64,000 bases of DNA, from the NCBI GenBank assembly GCA_037976565.1, contig CP137683.1:1956637-2020636 (forward strand), in the 5' to 3' direction. A program made the position numbers and the translations under genes. This DNA comes from Mesocentrotus franciscanus. Its lineage: Eukaryota > Echinodermata > Echinoidea > Camarodonta > Strongylocentrotidae. How positions within the stretch are numbered: position 1 is the stretch's first letter; each line of letters opens with the position of its first letter. Positions 1-29,964 of the stretch are shown piece after piece. The notes beneath the pieces were generated by a model. The model saw nothing but the letters and a program-made list of their open reading frames with translations. It had not been told where the DNA came from and ran no database searches.

Positions 1-17877
<17,877 letters not shown>

Positions 17878-18980
17878 AGCAATCATCTCCAATCAGGAGA
17901 AAAACAGGTCGCCATACAAGAATAAGGCAGGAAATCTAATGAAAAGAATGAACTGAGGCCTGGTCCAATTTGACCGATAATTATGATTATAACCATAAAT
18001 ATTACTCCTTTTCATATTGGTTTCACTGATTTCCGGAGGTTTCATAGTAGAAACAAATCCAAACATGCGTACTGATGATCAAATAAATATAATATAGAAA
18101 TAATAGAATGCCAAAGTGGCGACGCTATTATATTCTATCTTGGCTTCTGGCAGATTCAACCCAAGCATCAAATATCTTAGTAGTGTGACGAATTCATGTA
18201 GTCATATATCTTTCTATTTAACCAGACATCTTATAACAGGCCTATGATTTCTTTCAAACTTTCTTTTAATAATAGTACATTCAAATCACAGTCACACGTC
18301 CATAAATTCCTTTAAAGCATCACGTAATGTTACCTTGACATTAAGTGCCTTAATTTATTTGCTGCCCAAGACACGTACAGATTCAGTATAATCAGCTTTC
18401 TGGCGTCTTCCGGAGGATACCAACCAAGCACCACTCAAGTGTCCAGAAAGTGTTAGAATATGAAAACATTTCCATTCTGTAATGTGTTGAATGTATACAT
18501 GTATATGGGAACAAATGGACGGTTTAGAACTTCAGAAAACAATTCTTAAATATTCTGAAAGTCGTCGAAAAAGCAATAATCAAGGTTTAAAGAGAATCGA
18601 CCGTACCAGACCTTTGACTTACACCACAAACATCCTGTTGATTCTTATTTCATGTTGCTCACGAGGCGTTATTTTGATTGCGGTATTACAAGATAAAAGA
18701 AAGTCTATGCAGGCAATGTTATGTTGGTGCATCGGTAATATTAGTAATTCAACGCAATGTTTGGTCTTTTCATTTTTTAATTCAGTTTCTGCACGATGTT
18801 ACTCCTTCATGCGCGTGAAAGACATGTCCAAACGCTAACGCAATCCTAGCCATTAAATGACGACTGTGTGGAAATTATTGAAACAATACGTGAATGTGGG
18901 CGTTGGAAAATGAAATCTAAAGTTAGTATGTCTGATGTTTATTGTGCGAATAACTGATCTTTTTACATGTTACAACACAC
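17878..18980. other. ACE 3' UTR and intergenic DNA
   Basis: Holds the probable 3' UTR of ACE. The 115-codon frame at 18491-18838 has no family resemblance, and I see no gene in it. Confidence 0.5.
18082..18087 (+). terminator. Possible ACE poly(A) signal
   Basis: AATAAA lies 205 bases past the ACE stop codon, a normal 3' UTR length. In AT-rich DNA this hexamer also arises by chance. Confidence 0.45.
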
Positions 18981-18981
18981 A

Positions 18982-19113
18982 TTTTAAACAGAATATAAAA
19001 AAGGAAAAAACCTTGTATATCTTTTATACAAATAATATAGACTAAACATAGAGCTCGGGATGAGAAATTAAGATTAAATACAAGGTTTTTTCCTTTTTAT
19101 TCTGTTTAAAATA
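18982..19113. repeat. Hairpin 1: 35-38 bp arms
   Basis: ATTTTAAACAGAATA and GGAAAAAACCTTGTAT at 18982-19019 are mirrored at 19078-19113 with only a 3-base length difference. The loop is about 58 bases. Confidence 0.85.
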
Positions 19114-19191
19114 TCATCCATTTTATGTGCGAACTTCCATCATTGTATGTATTACATACAATGATGGAAATTCGCACATAAAATGGATGAT
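19113..19191. repeat. Hairpin 2: 79-bp near-perfect palindrome
   Basis: Starts ATCATCCATTTTATGTGCG and ends with its reverse complement. Over about 38 bases per arm I find one mismatch, and the loop is only a few bases. It abuts hairpin 1. Confidence 0.92.
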
Positions 19192-19361
19192 TAAAAGGTT
19201 AACATGAAAGCAGTAACTGGCTGACTTTAACATTTTACAGCTTTAATAAAGAAGAGGAAACAAATTGGCAATTCGAGTCAGAGTGATGGAGAGAAATATA
19301 GAATGAAATAGAGCCTCAGGTGTAAGAGTGAGAGAGAGAGAGAGGGGGAGAAGGTTCTCCC

Positions 19362-19453
19362 TTTAACATAATGGATGGATAAATTGCAATAGCATCCCAC
19401 CTTTTCTGAGGGGAGGGGGATGCTATTGCAATTTATCCATCCATTACGTTAAA
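19362..19453. repeat. Hairpin 3: about 34-bp arms
   Basis: TTTAACATAATGGATGG and AATTGCAATAGCATCCC are mirrored after a spacer of roughly 25 bases, with one mismatch (A/G). Confidence 0.9.
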
Positions 19454-19775
19454 ACCTCCATATATATATATATATATAAAAAATAATGTTCTCAAAATGA
19501 AATTTAAAGGTAAATTTAGGAAACACAATCAGAGAAGAAAAAAAAAGCATTTAAAAAATAGAGTATAAATCATTCGTTAACATATTGAACAAGAATCTCT
19601 TGTCCTCATCTCTGGTCATTTATGGTAATGTGCATTTCCATGGAGAATAGACATGTCATGCACAATTCTATAACATTTTAATGTCACCCAGAACAGGTTA
19701 AAATAATACTAACAGTAACGATTCGAAGATATCTCCTAAATATGATCACTCAGTGTCTATGCAAATTAGTCATTC

Positions 19776-20137
19776 CTACGAAGATGCATTTTTACATATT
19801 TCTATGATTTCAAAATCATTACTTATCAGACTCCTTTCTCCGTCATCGCTCTTCGTTGTCAACGATCTCAGTATTTCCGTGGTCGCTTTTAAGACGTCCT
19901 CCGGAACTGTTTTGCAAAAGTAGGCTCCCTGCGTTAAAAAATCCATCAGTTTAGGACCGACATCTGACCTGACGTCGAATACAGAAGTGACGTCGATGAA
20001 GGCTGGAAATGGGATGACGCGAAGTCGACGTTGATTCGCAAGATGAGCAGCGTCTCGAATAAGACGTCCCGGCGACATGTGGGAAGGTTTGGACAACCAT
20101 GGTAACTGACGGGCGAATGCTGAGGTCTTGTTCTCTC
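19776..20137 (-). CDS. HNMT: HNMT-like exon 4 and stop
   Basis: The acceptor is gattctttag. It encodes GENKTSAFARQLPWLSK, then DVTSVFDVRS, KLMDFLTQGAYFCKTVP and the C-terminal SNDFEIIEICKNASS, with stop at 19776-19778. Confidence 0.92.
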
Positions 20138-23100
20138 CTAAAGAATCGAACATTTAACAGTTAAAAATTCAGTGCTACTGTTCTTGATGTTCTCAAAAAG
20201 GTTGAAGAGAAGGGGGAGGGCGCCAAAAGTAAACAAAAATGTATGACAAAAATTGTCATCACATTCTGAGGTGCTCCTCTATTCTAAAATTCTAGGTCTA
20301 AAATTGCTACCGGAGGCACTTCCAGGGATACATATTTTATGTGTTAAGTTTGTTATGCAAAATTGTGTGGAGGGGGGTGAGGGGCGGGGCACATGCTCCT
20401 TCTCCCGTGCCCCCATTCCTGAATCGGCCAATGTTTGGAGTGTCATTAATTAAAGTGAACTAATATAAGATATGTGTGCAGGATCAACCTTTATCGTCTC
20501 TATCCGAGAGATATGACTCAAGATCGAATCGGTGTCGCAATATACCAGACAGCTACCAACTAAAGCAAATCACATCTCCTACAAAATTATATCATAGTAC
20601 ACACTAGCTAAATAAACCCTATGTATAACAGAGATAGAAGCATTGTGTATGGTCACTGAAACTGCTGACCCGTGGTACTAACAAATCGGAAGAAGGGAAG
20701 GAAGAAAGTAATATAAGCTTTTACCAGATTTGTGAACTAGAAGACTCACGCCCCCAACGGTCAAGGATGCTAGCAGACGGCCCATTGTCATTCCGACCTC
20801 CTTTAGATAGTATGCAGTATGGACCATGCTGATGAACTCAAACCTAGGAGAATCCTTTCAACAACAAAATATGAAATAACATCAGGTTTTATTCAGTGGT
20901 TTTAATATACTATATGTATGCTAGGGATACATGAAGTATGCAGTATGAACATGTAACAGTATGAATGCTATCAAGAAACTTGGACATAATTAACAAAAGG
21001 TACTACAGTGTATTTAGTTATTCATAATATAGTATGATAGTGGGTTCATGTATAGCTCTCATGTCTGTCAGCCTTTACACTCCTGGCGCTCTACATTATT
21101 AACCCAGCTTTAGCATGGCTGCCATTTTGGTGCTCTAGCATTTCAAGGAATTAATTCCTGCCAGGTACCACTTACATCACCAGGGTCGAGTGTGGCAAAT
21201 GCAGATTAATGTCTTGCGAAAAGGATATTAGGGCCGCGGCGTAGCTCGAACAGCGGACCATGCGATCAACAGTCCGGAGACGTTTCCATTCGACCACTCG
21301 ACCACGACACAAGTATTCTATTCCAAATTAATTCACTTAAGAGTTCACTTTCGATGTACTTTTAACGGTATTCTTTTTGTTGAAATCATAGTACCGGTCA
21401 TTAGAAATTAGGAAAACATGCCTGGCTGGTCACATGTCCGCTCTCAACCAATCTTTTGACTATACGATTTACGACATTATTATAATACTATTTAGTGGAT
21501 CTTAATACATGTATAATGTTCTAAAGAAAATACGCTAAACTCAGACCTCAGACAATTCCTTACAAAAACTAGGACGCAATTAGATATTGTTATCACTTAG
21601 TGGATCGTAATATCAAAGTACTTCACATATTTTCTGTAGCTTGGATTTAGCAGATAAGCTCAAACCTCTTTATCATTTTATTTAAAATCATATATGTTTT
21701 AAAATAAATAAAACCATCGGCGTACGCTACGGAAGTGTTTTTGCCAGGGGGTAACGTCTCTTTCCTGAATATTCACTTTCTAGCTGCGACGGAGAAAATA
21801 ATGATGACTTTGTTAGAGTGGAAACCTTATTTCATCTGTCATCAAAATGTACTTAAAATAAACAACTTTCAAACAGTCCAACTCAATTCTTGAATACGCC
21901 TTTTGGGTGACTGATCGCTGAACTTATGTTAATTTTAAATTTCTCGGAGACGTTGGAGGTGCTGCAGCCTCTTAGCCCCCCTCATTCGCCTATGTATACA
22001 ATTGTAGAAACAAGAGTTGAGAAGTTTTGTACCTCGAAATCCTTCCAGTATTCTTCAATGGTCATGTTTCGCCAGTCAAAGACAACATGTGAGAGGGGAG
22101 AACTCTTCTCAACAGTTCGTTTGAAGTCATCGAATGCAAGTTGATCAGGCTCGACCACTGTATAATGGATGTTTGTAAAATGGTGAAGAAATTTCTCCAA
22201 CATCATGAAATCCGGTCTACCTGTTACATCATGAAAGAAGAACAAAAATATCGTTATATATATATATATATATATATCACTATCATGGCTATTGCATTGG
22301 GATTATAAATATCAGGTACCTCAGAGAGTCCTTACTTTAAACTGTTCGATTATCAAATCACGGGAAACAGTGTGAATGTCTCTGTTTTCATTTTAGTACC
22401 ATATCCTAATGCTCGTGCTTTTTTCATGTCACGTACTCCATTTTTAAACGTTCAATTTCTTAAGCCTGGTTTTAAGAATGATCCACGTGTCCTGTAAAAT
22501 ACAAACGAATTAAAATCAATTGTATTTGTATCTTACCAATCACTGTATCTATCTGTAACATAAAATCAACCGTGTTATAATTAATCGAATAAAATACGAT
22601 TAATCTGAAGGAGATAAAGATTAAGTCAGGGGAGACATTATTCATGTTACATATTTATGTTAGAGCGCTCTGGTTATGTCTGCACGCAGTTATTTAGCCA
22701 TTATTAAATCCTATATTATACAGGTTAGAGGATCATAGTATCATCAGCTGAGAGGTAAAAGGTCGCTAACACTGAAATCGGACAAAAATGAGGAAGTTAT
22801 GAATTTTTGAAAGTGGTAATCACTATATAGGTATAGGCTCTTCAAATTGGCTGAATCGTATATATATCTCTGTGATGTAGTGGCGGACAACTCTGCCATT
22901 TGTTCCAACACACACATAATGACTAAAATTTCAATTTTTCAAAAATGTACGACTCGGGCAGGTCTTTGATTTTTTGAGGACCTGCAATAATGTACTCTTC
23001 ATAAATATTATGAGTAGTAGCCCCGGTGAAGGCAAGCGCTTAGGAGAAAACCGAAAATTATTGATATTTTTGTACGCTACAAACGGGGAGGTATCTGTAA

Positions 23101-23794
23101 CTACGTCACGATACACTGACCAAACTGCCAATTTGAGATTCGCATAGCTGTAGTGATCTCATAATTATTTCAAATATTCAAAACTTTCTTATTATCGGTC
23201 CGATTCATGTCAACGTTTTGCCATTCGCCGCGGCACTAATGTCCTTTGGAAAGACATTGATCTACATTTGCCACACTCAACCCAGGTGAGGTAAATGGGT
23301 TCCTGGTAGGATTATTCCTTGAAATGCACTATGCGCTGATAACGGCTGCCGGAGCTAAATCTAAGGTAATAATTTCCAAAGCTCTTTGGAAGCGCATAGA
23401 GATGTTATTTCATAACGTATTATGCGCTATACAAGAACTGAATATTATTATTATTCTGTTTCTCTGATCTTTCAGCTTTCATTAAAATGAACTTATTACA
23501 AGGGTTGGATTTCCCTTTCACGCGACACTGGCTCTCAGATGATGATCAATATCATATCAGTTTCCTACCATTGCCTGTGCCGATCCCTAACAAACGCAGC
23601 TCGCTTTCGGTCGAGAAAGACTCCTTCATCTTCATCACGACCTCCTTCTCGAAGTCGGTTTCGAACCAACGTTCGAGTTTGGTCACGCCATCGTTATTGG
23701 GTAAGAAAGCCGTCTCGAAGACGTCTTGAAATCTCTCAGAGTCGCTCACAAAGTCCCTCAAACCGGGGATGGAGGATGGCAGCTGCGTTTCCAT
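19776..23794 (-). CDS. HNMT: Histamine N-methyltransferase-family enzyme, 4 coding exons, complete
   Basis: This gene encodes a class I SAM-dependent methyltransferase of the HNMT family; the human member methylates a ring nitrogen of histamine in the cytosol. Minus-strand exons in order: 23794-23569, 22220-22033, 20854-20725, 20137-19776. Phases agree and give 301 residues, against 292 in human HNMT. No signal peptide is seen. SAM motif I is LLGIGTGNG (68-76) and the acidic residue after strand 2 is Glu99 in YTVVEPDQ. The central FEFISMVHTAYYLKEVG and the C-terminal DFLTQGAYFCKT and LISNDFEIIE also match. The start is the first ATG after an in-frame stop upstream. Of the human histamine contacts Glu28, Gln143 and Asn283, I align Gly36 (or Asp35), His150 and a conserved Asn, so the substrate may differ. 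A carnosine-type or other imidazole methyltransferase is possible. Confidence 0.92.
20725..20854 (-). CDS. HNMT: HNMT-like exon 3
   Basis: The acceptor is gttgaaag and the donor gtaaaa. It encodes DSPRFEFISMVHTAYYLKEV and LLASLTVGGVSLLVHKSG. I chose the acceptor at 20855-20856 over the cctag at 20844-20845 because only the former keeps frame with exon 2. Confidence 0.88.
21080..21312 (-). mobile_element. tRNA-derived SINE (HNMT intron)
   Basis: On the minus strand the head contains TGGTCGAGTGG, a perfect pol III A-box, and about 50 bases later TGTTCGAGCTAC, a near-consensus B-box. The body follows with 'actcgaccctggtgatgtaag' and 'gctaaagctgg'. It is not a functional tRNA gene because the cloverleaf stems are not kept. 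Confidence 0.8.
22033..22220 (-). CDS. HNMT: HNMT-like exon 2
   Basis: The acceptor is gatgtaacag and the donor GAG before gtacaa. It encodes RPDFMMLEKFLHHF, YTVVEPDQLAFDDFK and VVFDWRNMTIEEYWKDFE. Glu99 is the expected ribose-binding acidic residue. Confidence 0.92.
22755..23520 (+). mobile_element. Repeat family B, copy 2, interrupted by a SINE
   Basis: Left and right parts match family B (for example 'ctcttcaaattggctgaatc', 'actgaccaaactgccaattt'). The right end GGTTGGATTTCCCTTT is at about 23502-23517. A SINE is inserted after 'ttttgccatt', and the family B sequence resumes near 23456. Confidence 0.65.
23216..23455 (+). mobile_element. SINE, 5'-truncated, nested in family B
   Basis: Begins inside the head at 'cgccgcggcactaatgtcc', runs through 'acccaggtgaggtaaatgg' and 'ggaagcgcatagagatgt' and ends in (ATT)n. 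It shares all of these with the copies at 32790, 38976 and 21080. Confidence 0.75.
23569..23794 (-). CDS. HNMT: HNMT-like exon 1
   Basis: Runs from METQLPSSIPGLRDF to LLGIGTGNG, ending one base into the next codon before gtagga. It contains the N-terminal lid region and SAM motif I. The reading frame upstream of this ATG stays open to a TAA near 23865 without another ATG. Confidence 0.88.
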
Positions 23795-24070
23795 TACAAC
23801 GAGGTGTCTGCTTACAATAGCCTTTCTGTTGTTGTTGAAAATAGAACACGATAAAAAACGTTTTTAATGTAACAAGTAGTCCAAATGAAATATGAGAGAA
23901 GGGTAGTGCATGAGAAACAAGAGCAGGCATATTTCTTTATGGATAGAAGTGTTATACAGGAAAACAAATCATCTCACTTGATTGTCAGCAATATTTTGTT
24001 CCACAACACCCCCGGCCCTTTTCGAAATCGTCTAGCAATGATCCTTTAAATATTCCTAGTATATTGACTG
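23795..24070. other. Upstream of HNMT-like gene
   Basis: Presumed 5' UTR and promoter side of the minus-strand HNMT-like gene. No TATA box or clear initiator is recognised. Confidence 0.4.
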
Positions 24071-24669
24071 TTAAAGGTCGGGTGAAAATCCAAATAAACT
24101 TTGATTCCTGTTGATGTGCATATATTACATAGATTTTTAAATATTCTTAAAAACAATTTTCTCAAACTTGCTAAGCTGCACCCTAAAAAATGCTCCAGAT
24201 CTCATTCCCTAAATGACATCATCTGTCAATAATTAGAGAGCTAAAAAGAGACAGTGGTATGTAACTTCCCCCAGCTCACCACATGCTCATTGTATGAAAT
24301 AATTGCATGCTTTCATACAATACCTCCACATTACCTTTCTTTTCCTGGTGATGCTACAGCACGTCTGACATAGCAACTCCTATATGTTGGTATAGTATGG
24401 TCTATTGTAAACAGGTGGTCAGCTCTGGTAAAGCTACATACCACTGTATCTTGTTAGCTCACTAACGATTGACAGATGTCATTTAGGGAATGAGATCTGG
24501 AGCATTTTTTAAGGCTTAGCAGGTCTAAGAAAATTATTTTTAAAAATATTTAAAAATCTATGAAATATATATTTAGATGTTTGAAATTGTTAATAACAAA
24601 ATATGATTTGGATGCAGCCCTGCACGTCAACAGGAATCCACTTATATTTGGATTTCACCCGACCTTTAA
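24071..24669. mobile_element. MITE with TTAA ends (piggyBac-like target)
   Basis: The ends are TTAA-AGGTCGGGTGAAAATCC and, inverted, TTAA-AGGTCGGGTGAAATCC. The arms stay similar for about 180 bases, through 'attcctgttga' and 'tgctccagatctcattccct'. A TTAA duplication is the piggyBac signature; there is no transposase inside, and the 111-codon frame at its right edge is incidental. Confidence 0.85.
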
Positions 24670-26478
24670 GTTCACCGATTCCAGCATGATTCTCTACGAT
24701 AGCCAAGCAAATAGATACATGCATATATACTGCATTATTGTAGTTTCGTCGAGGGTATATATATATACTACTAGTAGTCCAACTGTTTACAGTGGGATTC
24801 TGTCAGAATTGTTGAGAATTACAGAATACATAGATCTATACATGCACATATTAACGTCCATGATGCACGCAACAAATATATTACAACAATACTAGCAACA
24901 CAATAGTAGTACTGTGTTCAGTTTACCGCATACACCATAATATTAAGTGCAGTTATTATAACTACACTGCATGTGTACATTCTGTGATAGCAATCAAGTT
25001 CACTCACCGGGCCGGGTCAACTGGTCTTTGCTACTGTTTGCTAGTTGCAATGGTCTCGACTACTCATTCAGTACGTATAACACACGAGCAAATATGGAAC
25101 ACATGTACATGAAGAGTTTCCACGTACGGCACTATATATTACATTATCGTGAAACTGAGTAGATATAGCACAATGCGAGTGATGATATACCATTAATCTG
25201 GTACTGTAATATGGGTCCAAGGTACTTGTCGAGACTGGAGCATTAAGACCACTATATTGTCACAAACGACCCCAGTATAACGTGGAAAACGTTCACAATA
25301 ATGTGCATAATAGTGAGAATGCAATGTAAGCGACTTGGTCTATACAATAGTACAGCTATAGGCTTTGCTTTCGTGACCTCGCTCTAGATCGAAGCCTAAA
25401 ATATTGACAGAACGCGGATAATATTAATGTCGGGTCGGAAAAGATAAAGGGTACACAAATACTCTAGAACAGCAAATTCTTAAATCAGCAATAAAAAGGG
25501 CCGAGGAGTAAAACCTTTGTATAGGGTTGGATCTACCAGTTTGGTAATAATTTTTTCTCCTCAGCCCCTCTAAATAGTGTATTAAGACTCTCTCTCTCTC
25601 TTTCATATCTCTGTCTTTTCCTTTTATTCTGAGTGAACACTAGATATAGCAAATACATAGAATACGCCCTGGACATAGAAATTGAAGATTTTTTTTTTTA
25701 AAGAAGAATTGATATGGTAGGACTATATTCCATATTTAAAAAGAAAATACCAATTAAAAGAGATTCACCATTCAATTTCCTCCTCCTCCTCCTCCTCCTC
25801 CTCCTCTTCTTCTTCTTCTTCTTCTTCTTCTTCTTCTTCATCTTCCTCTCCTTCTGGCTTTTTCCTCTTCTCCTTCTTCTTCGTCTACTAGTTTTCTTCA
25901 AAAGGCTATGCAGCCTTTCATGTGAAAATTGATCAATTTCTTTTACTTTTTATAAGAATACTCTCATGGGTACTCAATCATTTTACGAGCAGAAATAATA
26001 ATTAAAAACATCTCTGCCCTTTAGTTAAGTATGGAAATATACCTTAAATCAAATTAAAGCTTCTAAGAAACTAGATCATTCCCCTTAAAATGTTACACAT
26101 TTGAAGTTATCAAAATGTTAGAATTTGGTAGACGATGAAATAAAAAGGTTCTCCTCGGACTTTTAATCTTAATTTCTAAGATATGCCACGCCATCTAGGG
26201 TTGATATACGCTAACCACTGAAATTAATGTATAAAATTCTTGGTTGGAAAAACGAGGAAAGTGTTTTCAGTGGTAGGTCTATTTCATCATAATTATGTTG
26301 AAAAGAAATGAAAAGCAGAAACTTAGGTGGGAACCTGACCAGAATCTAAAGACCGTTCGGTAGCGATAAAAGCGCATCAAGTGTCTAAATGGATAAATAC
26401 TGGATAATATCCGTTCAACTATAAGAACCCATTATATCCGTTTTTACAGGAGTTCATAAATGGAATTCATTTAATAAC
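24670..26478. repeat. Intergenic DNA with CTC/CTT microsatellite
   Basis: AT-rich and without a recognised gene. A (CTC)n-(CTT)n tract at about 25779-25885 produces the poly-Leu/poly-Phe and poly-Lys/Arg frames on the two strands. A short (CT)n lies at about 25587-25601. Confidence 0.7.
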
Positions 26479-27064
26479 CTTAAAGGGCAATTTAACTCTT
26501 CTAATAAGTTCATTTGAATGAATGCATAAAAATCAGAGAAACAGAATGACGAAAGTTTGAAATAAATCGGACCAATAATAAAAAAAGTTATGAGTGTTTG
26601 AAATATAAGATCACTACAGCTGTGCGAATCTCAAACCGGCAATTTTGTCAGTGGATTGTGACATAGTGACGGTTTACTCTTTGTCGCGTACAGAAATATC
26701 AATTATTTCTGTTTTTCTTCCAAGTGCCTTCACCCTCGGGGCACTACTCAAAATATATCATGGAGAGTACATTATTACAGGTCCTCTAAAAAGAACAGAC
26801 CATCCCGAGTCATACATTTATGAAAAGTTGAAATTTTAGTTCTTTTGTGTATTGGAGCAAATGGGAAAGTTGTACGCCACTACATCACATAAACATTATC
26901 AATTCAGCCAATTTGAAGAGCCCATATCTATAGTATTAGCAACTTTCAAAATTTCGTAACCTCTAATTTTTTGTCCGATTTCATTCAAACTTTCATCAGT
27001 ATGCTTCTCTGATTTTTCTGATTTATTCTAGACAAGTTTGCTATCAAGGTTGGATTTCCCTTTA
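26479..27064. mobile_element. Repeat family B, copy 3, with long inverted ends and TTAA
   Basis: The left end is TTAAAGGGCAATTTAACT and the right end, inverted, TTAAAGGGAAATCCAACC. Both arms carry 'aatcagagaa', 'gaaagtttga' and 'aatcggac', so the terminal inverted repeats exceed 100 bases. This is the most complete family B copy here. Confidence 0.75.
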
Positions 27065-27815
27065 AATCCAGCTCCACACTTTTCCATTTCAGAACTCTAT
27101 TCAAACGTTACATTTGTTAAACAATACCCTTTCTTATCTTTCTCATTCTCATCTCAGTTCCCTTTCTTCTCTTTCTCATTCTGAATTCTCCCTTTGTTGT
27201 ATTGCTCTTGTTTGTTTGTGTGTGATTGTGGGTATGTGCATATACGTTGATGATACCTGCTGATAGTGAATGGTCTGCCTCTTTGTTTTCTTTTTTGTCT
27301 TCTTCTAAATTTACGTATATATGCCTAGTAAGTTTTATTTATTTTGCTATTCAAGTTGATACCGTGTTTACCTTGTTAGGGGCCTCATGTCCAAGCACAA
27401 GTTGCTTCTCAGAGGTCTGGCCTATTATTTTTTTCTGTATTTATGACTTGTAATGTTTTTCATGATGCCAAAGAAACTGAAATAAATAATAATTTTTGAC
27501 AATTTTTTTCTTTTTCTCAATTTTGTTCGGTGAAGTGAGCAGTAGCTACAGTAAGGTCACCTTAGATCTACAATAGTCAACCAGGGCAAATAGAATTTGA
27601 CTGTTTTGAATCATTAACAGTGGAGAGGAGACCAGGAAAGGAGAGGCTAGGGTGGTCTGAATTGATATTCTAACATCTAACGAAATAGGCCTACGTATAC
27701 GTTACTGAGGTCAGAGAGGTACTGCCGTACCTTGTCTGCAATTTGAAGCCGCCTTGAGATCATCAAACCCCTGTTACACATATCTCGGGCCCGCAATTTT
27801 GTGTCTACACATAGG
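27065..27815. other. Intergenic, nothing recognised
   Basis: T-rich sequence with no exon or clear repeat. Confidence 0.5.
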
Positions 27816-28045
27816 CCGGTGTCGTGGCGAGATGTGTCTTAGCGAAATCACGTCTGTACAGACGCATCTCGCCTGGCGAGCTGCGTCTTACAGACACATC
27901 TTGCCGCATTCCCCCGGCGAGATGTGTCTCCTAGATCGGCGAGATGAGTCTGCGATTGGCGAAAAGTGTCCACTGGCCGATCGGCGAGATGAGTCTGCTA
28001 GCGATTGGCGAAAAGTGTCTACTGCAGTACTGGCCGATTTGTTTT
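27816..28045. repeat. Cluster of ~10 GGCGAGATGTGTCT-like motifs (copy A)
   Basis: About ten 13-14 base units such as GGCGAGATGTGTCT, GGCGAGCTGCGTCT, GGCGAAAAGTGTC and their reverse complements (ACGCATCTCGCC, ACACATCTTGCC) stand in both orientations. A related cluster is at 46441-46625. Confidence 0.85.
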
Positions 28046-28541
28046 ACTTTCGTGTCCCATCTAAATGAACTAGATGTTTTTTTTTTCTTTTACATGATGA
28101 TGATATTGTCTAAAAATATATTTAATAACGTTCCTAAAACCCGTGAAATGCAAGTGCATTTATTGCATCATAATTTAACCATTTAAAAATAACTATGCAC
28201 ACTGCTGAGGCAGATATCATTACTTACTATTCCTAGAAACTTTGAAGTTAAACAAAAAATGTAACAGGTGATGGGGGAAAACTTTTTTTTAAATTGTATT
28301 ATATTATCTTGTATTTATTAAATATTTTCTGCCTATATGACAGTGAGAATATGATATAATACATAACTCAACTGTTATTGTATATACTAAAATTTTGAAT
28401 GTCTAAACTGCAGAGCATTTGACGTGATGTGCGAAAAGAATGACTGCTGATTTGTGAAATGTTTCCTTTATAATATTTTGTAAAATGATTATTCTATACA
28501 AAGATATCAAAAAGTTATATGACAGGAGGGGAGGGGGAAAG

Positions 28542-28573
<32 letters not shown>

Positions 28574-28669
28574 GGTGAGAGAGAAAGAGAGGATGCAATG
28601 TTGATATTTGAAACACCTTTGATGACTGTACTTAAAAGGCAAGATTTAGAACAAAAATTAGAAACAAAA

Positions 28670-29240
28670 ACACAAAAATGCCCCCATGTTTTCGAGTGCC
28701 CCTTTTACTTCAGATACGGTGCCCCTGTTTAGAAACAAATATGTTTCCGATCCCTCTGGGGCACGCCCCAACACTTTTCAAGTACCCCAAAGTTCCCCTT
28801 TTACAGAGGAAAAATGTCCCCTTTACTTCCTCTTCAAATAAATAGCCCTTTTAGTTTGACATATGACCTGTTCCTTGTTCATATAATTGCCTTTTGTCCT
28901 TCTGATAAGTGACACTTTTCCCCTTCTTACAAATGCCCCTTTTCAACTGTGTAAATGCCCCTATTCAAATCTGACATGTGCCCGTTTTCCTTTTTAATAA
29001 GTGCTCCTTTTAATCTCTGATTAGTGCTCCTTTTTACTATTCACAAGTGATCCCTTTTCCTTTCTTACAAGTGCCTTTGTTCCTTTTTATTAAGAGCCCT
29101 TTCCACGTCTCATAAATACCCCTTTTAACCTCTGATAGAATAATGCCCTTATTAAAATCTGATAGATGCATGCCTCTTTTCCTTTGTAATAAGTGCCCTT
29201 TTTTCCTTTCTACGTAACATGTGCTCCTAATTTAAAGCGA
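28670..29240 (+). repeat. Degenerate ~25-bp C/T-rich tandem repeat (copy A)
   Basis: Phrases of the type 'aagtgcccctttt' recur every 20-30 bases with drifting spacers (for example 'aaatgccccttttc', 'aagtgctccttttaat', 'aagtgcctttgttcc'). Confidence 0.7.
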
Positions 29241-29964
29241 CTAATAGCATTTTTCTCAGTGTTCACCCTCAAACTCATTGCCATGTTCTCGCATATTTTC
29301 AGTTGCTGTAAATTATGTAACTACATCATGTATTTACAAATCTTTTCAGTCATTCATGATGAGATTGTGGTTAAAACCCCATCAGGATTGGATTTGTCCT
29401 CTTTAATTGTGTCCTCATAAATCTTACAATTTTTGCTCGCTCTCATTGCTCACTCGAAAATGGAAATTCAGACCATCACACCCAGCCGCAAAATCATAAT
29501 AAACAGTGAAATCATCCCTGATATTGAAATGTATCAATCACAATAATTATAAGGGTACATGTGTATACCAATGTTTGAAAATTGTATATTTTGCTTTGAG
29601 GTTATCTTTTAAGTGCCTCTTTCTTCAAGAAAGTGCCCTTTTATGGTGCCCCCAACTTTTAAAGACGCTCCGCCACCCTTGTACCACATTATGTTTTTAT
29701 TTGAATATCGTGGGCTTTTCCGATACAATGTTGCTATATCATGTTTATTACTTAGCATTTCCTGGTCCACTGTGATGCGAGTCTTTCTGTGCTACGGGTC
29801 ATTACGACTTAAAAAAAATTAATCCTGAAGCTTAATAAATAGCACTACTTGCTACCTACAGGACATGAATATCGAATTATAAAGATCATAATATGTTTGC
29901 AAAAATTTAATGAAATATGATACCTAACACATTATATATTTTAATGAATTGTACTGCTCCAACT

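Noticed and set aside
20725..20843. Alternative acceptor (cctag) for HNMT-like exon 3
   Set aside because: It puts the exon out of frame with exon 2 and gives an immediate TGA; the upstream acceptor keeps frame and adds DSPR.
21080..21312. tRNA gene
   Set aside because: The A-box and B-box are present, but the stems do not pair as a cloverleaf and a SINE body follows.
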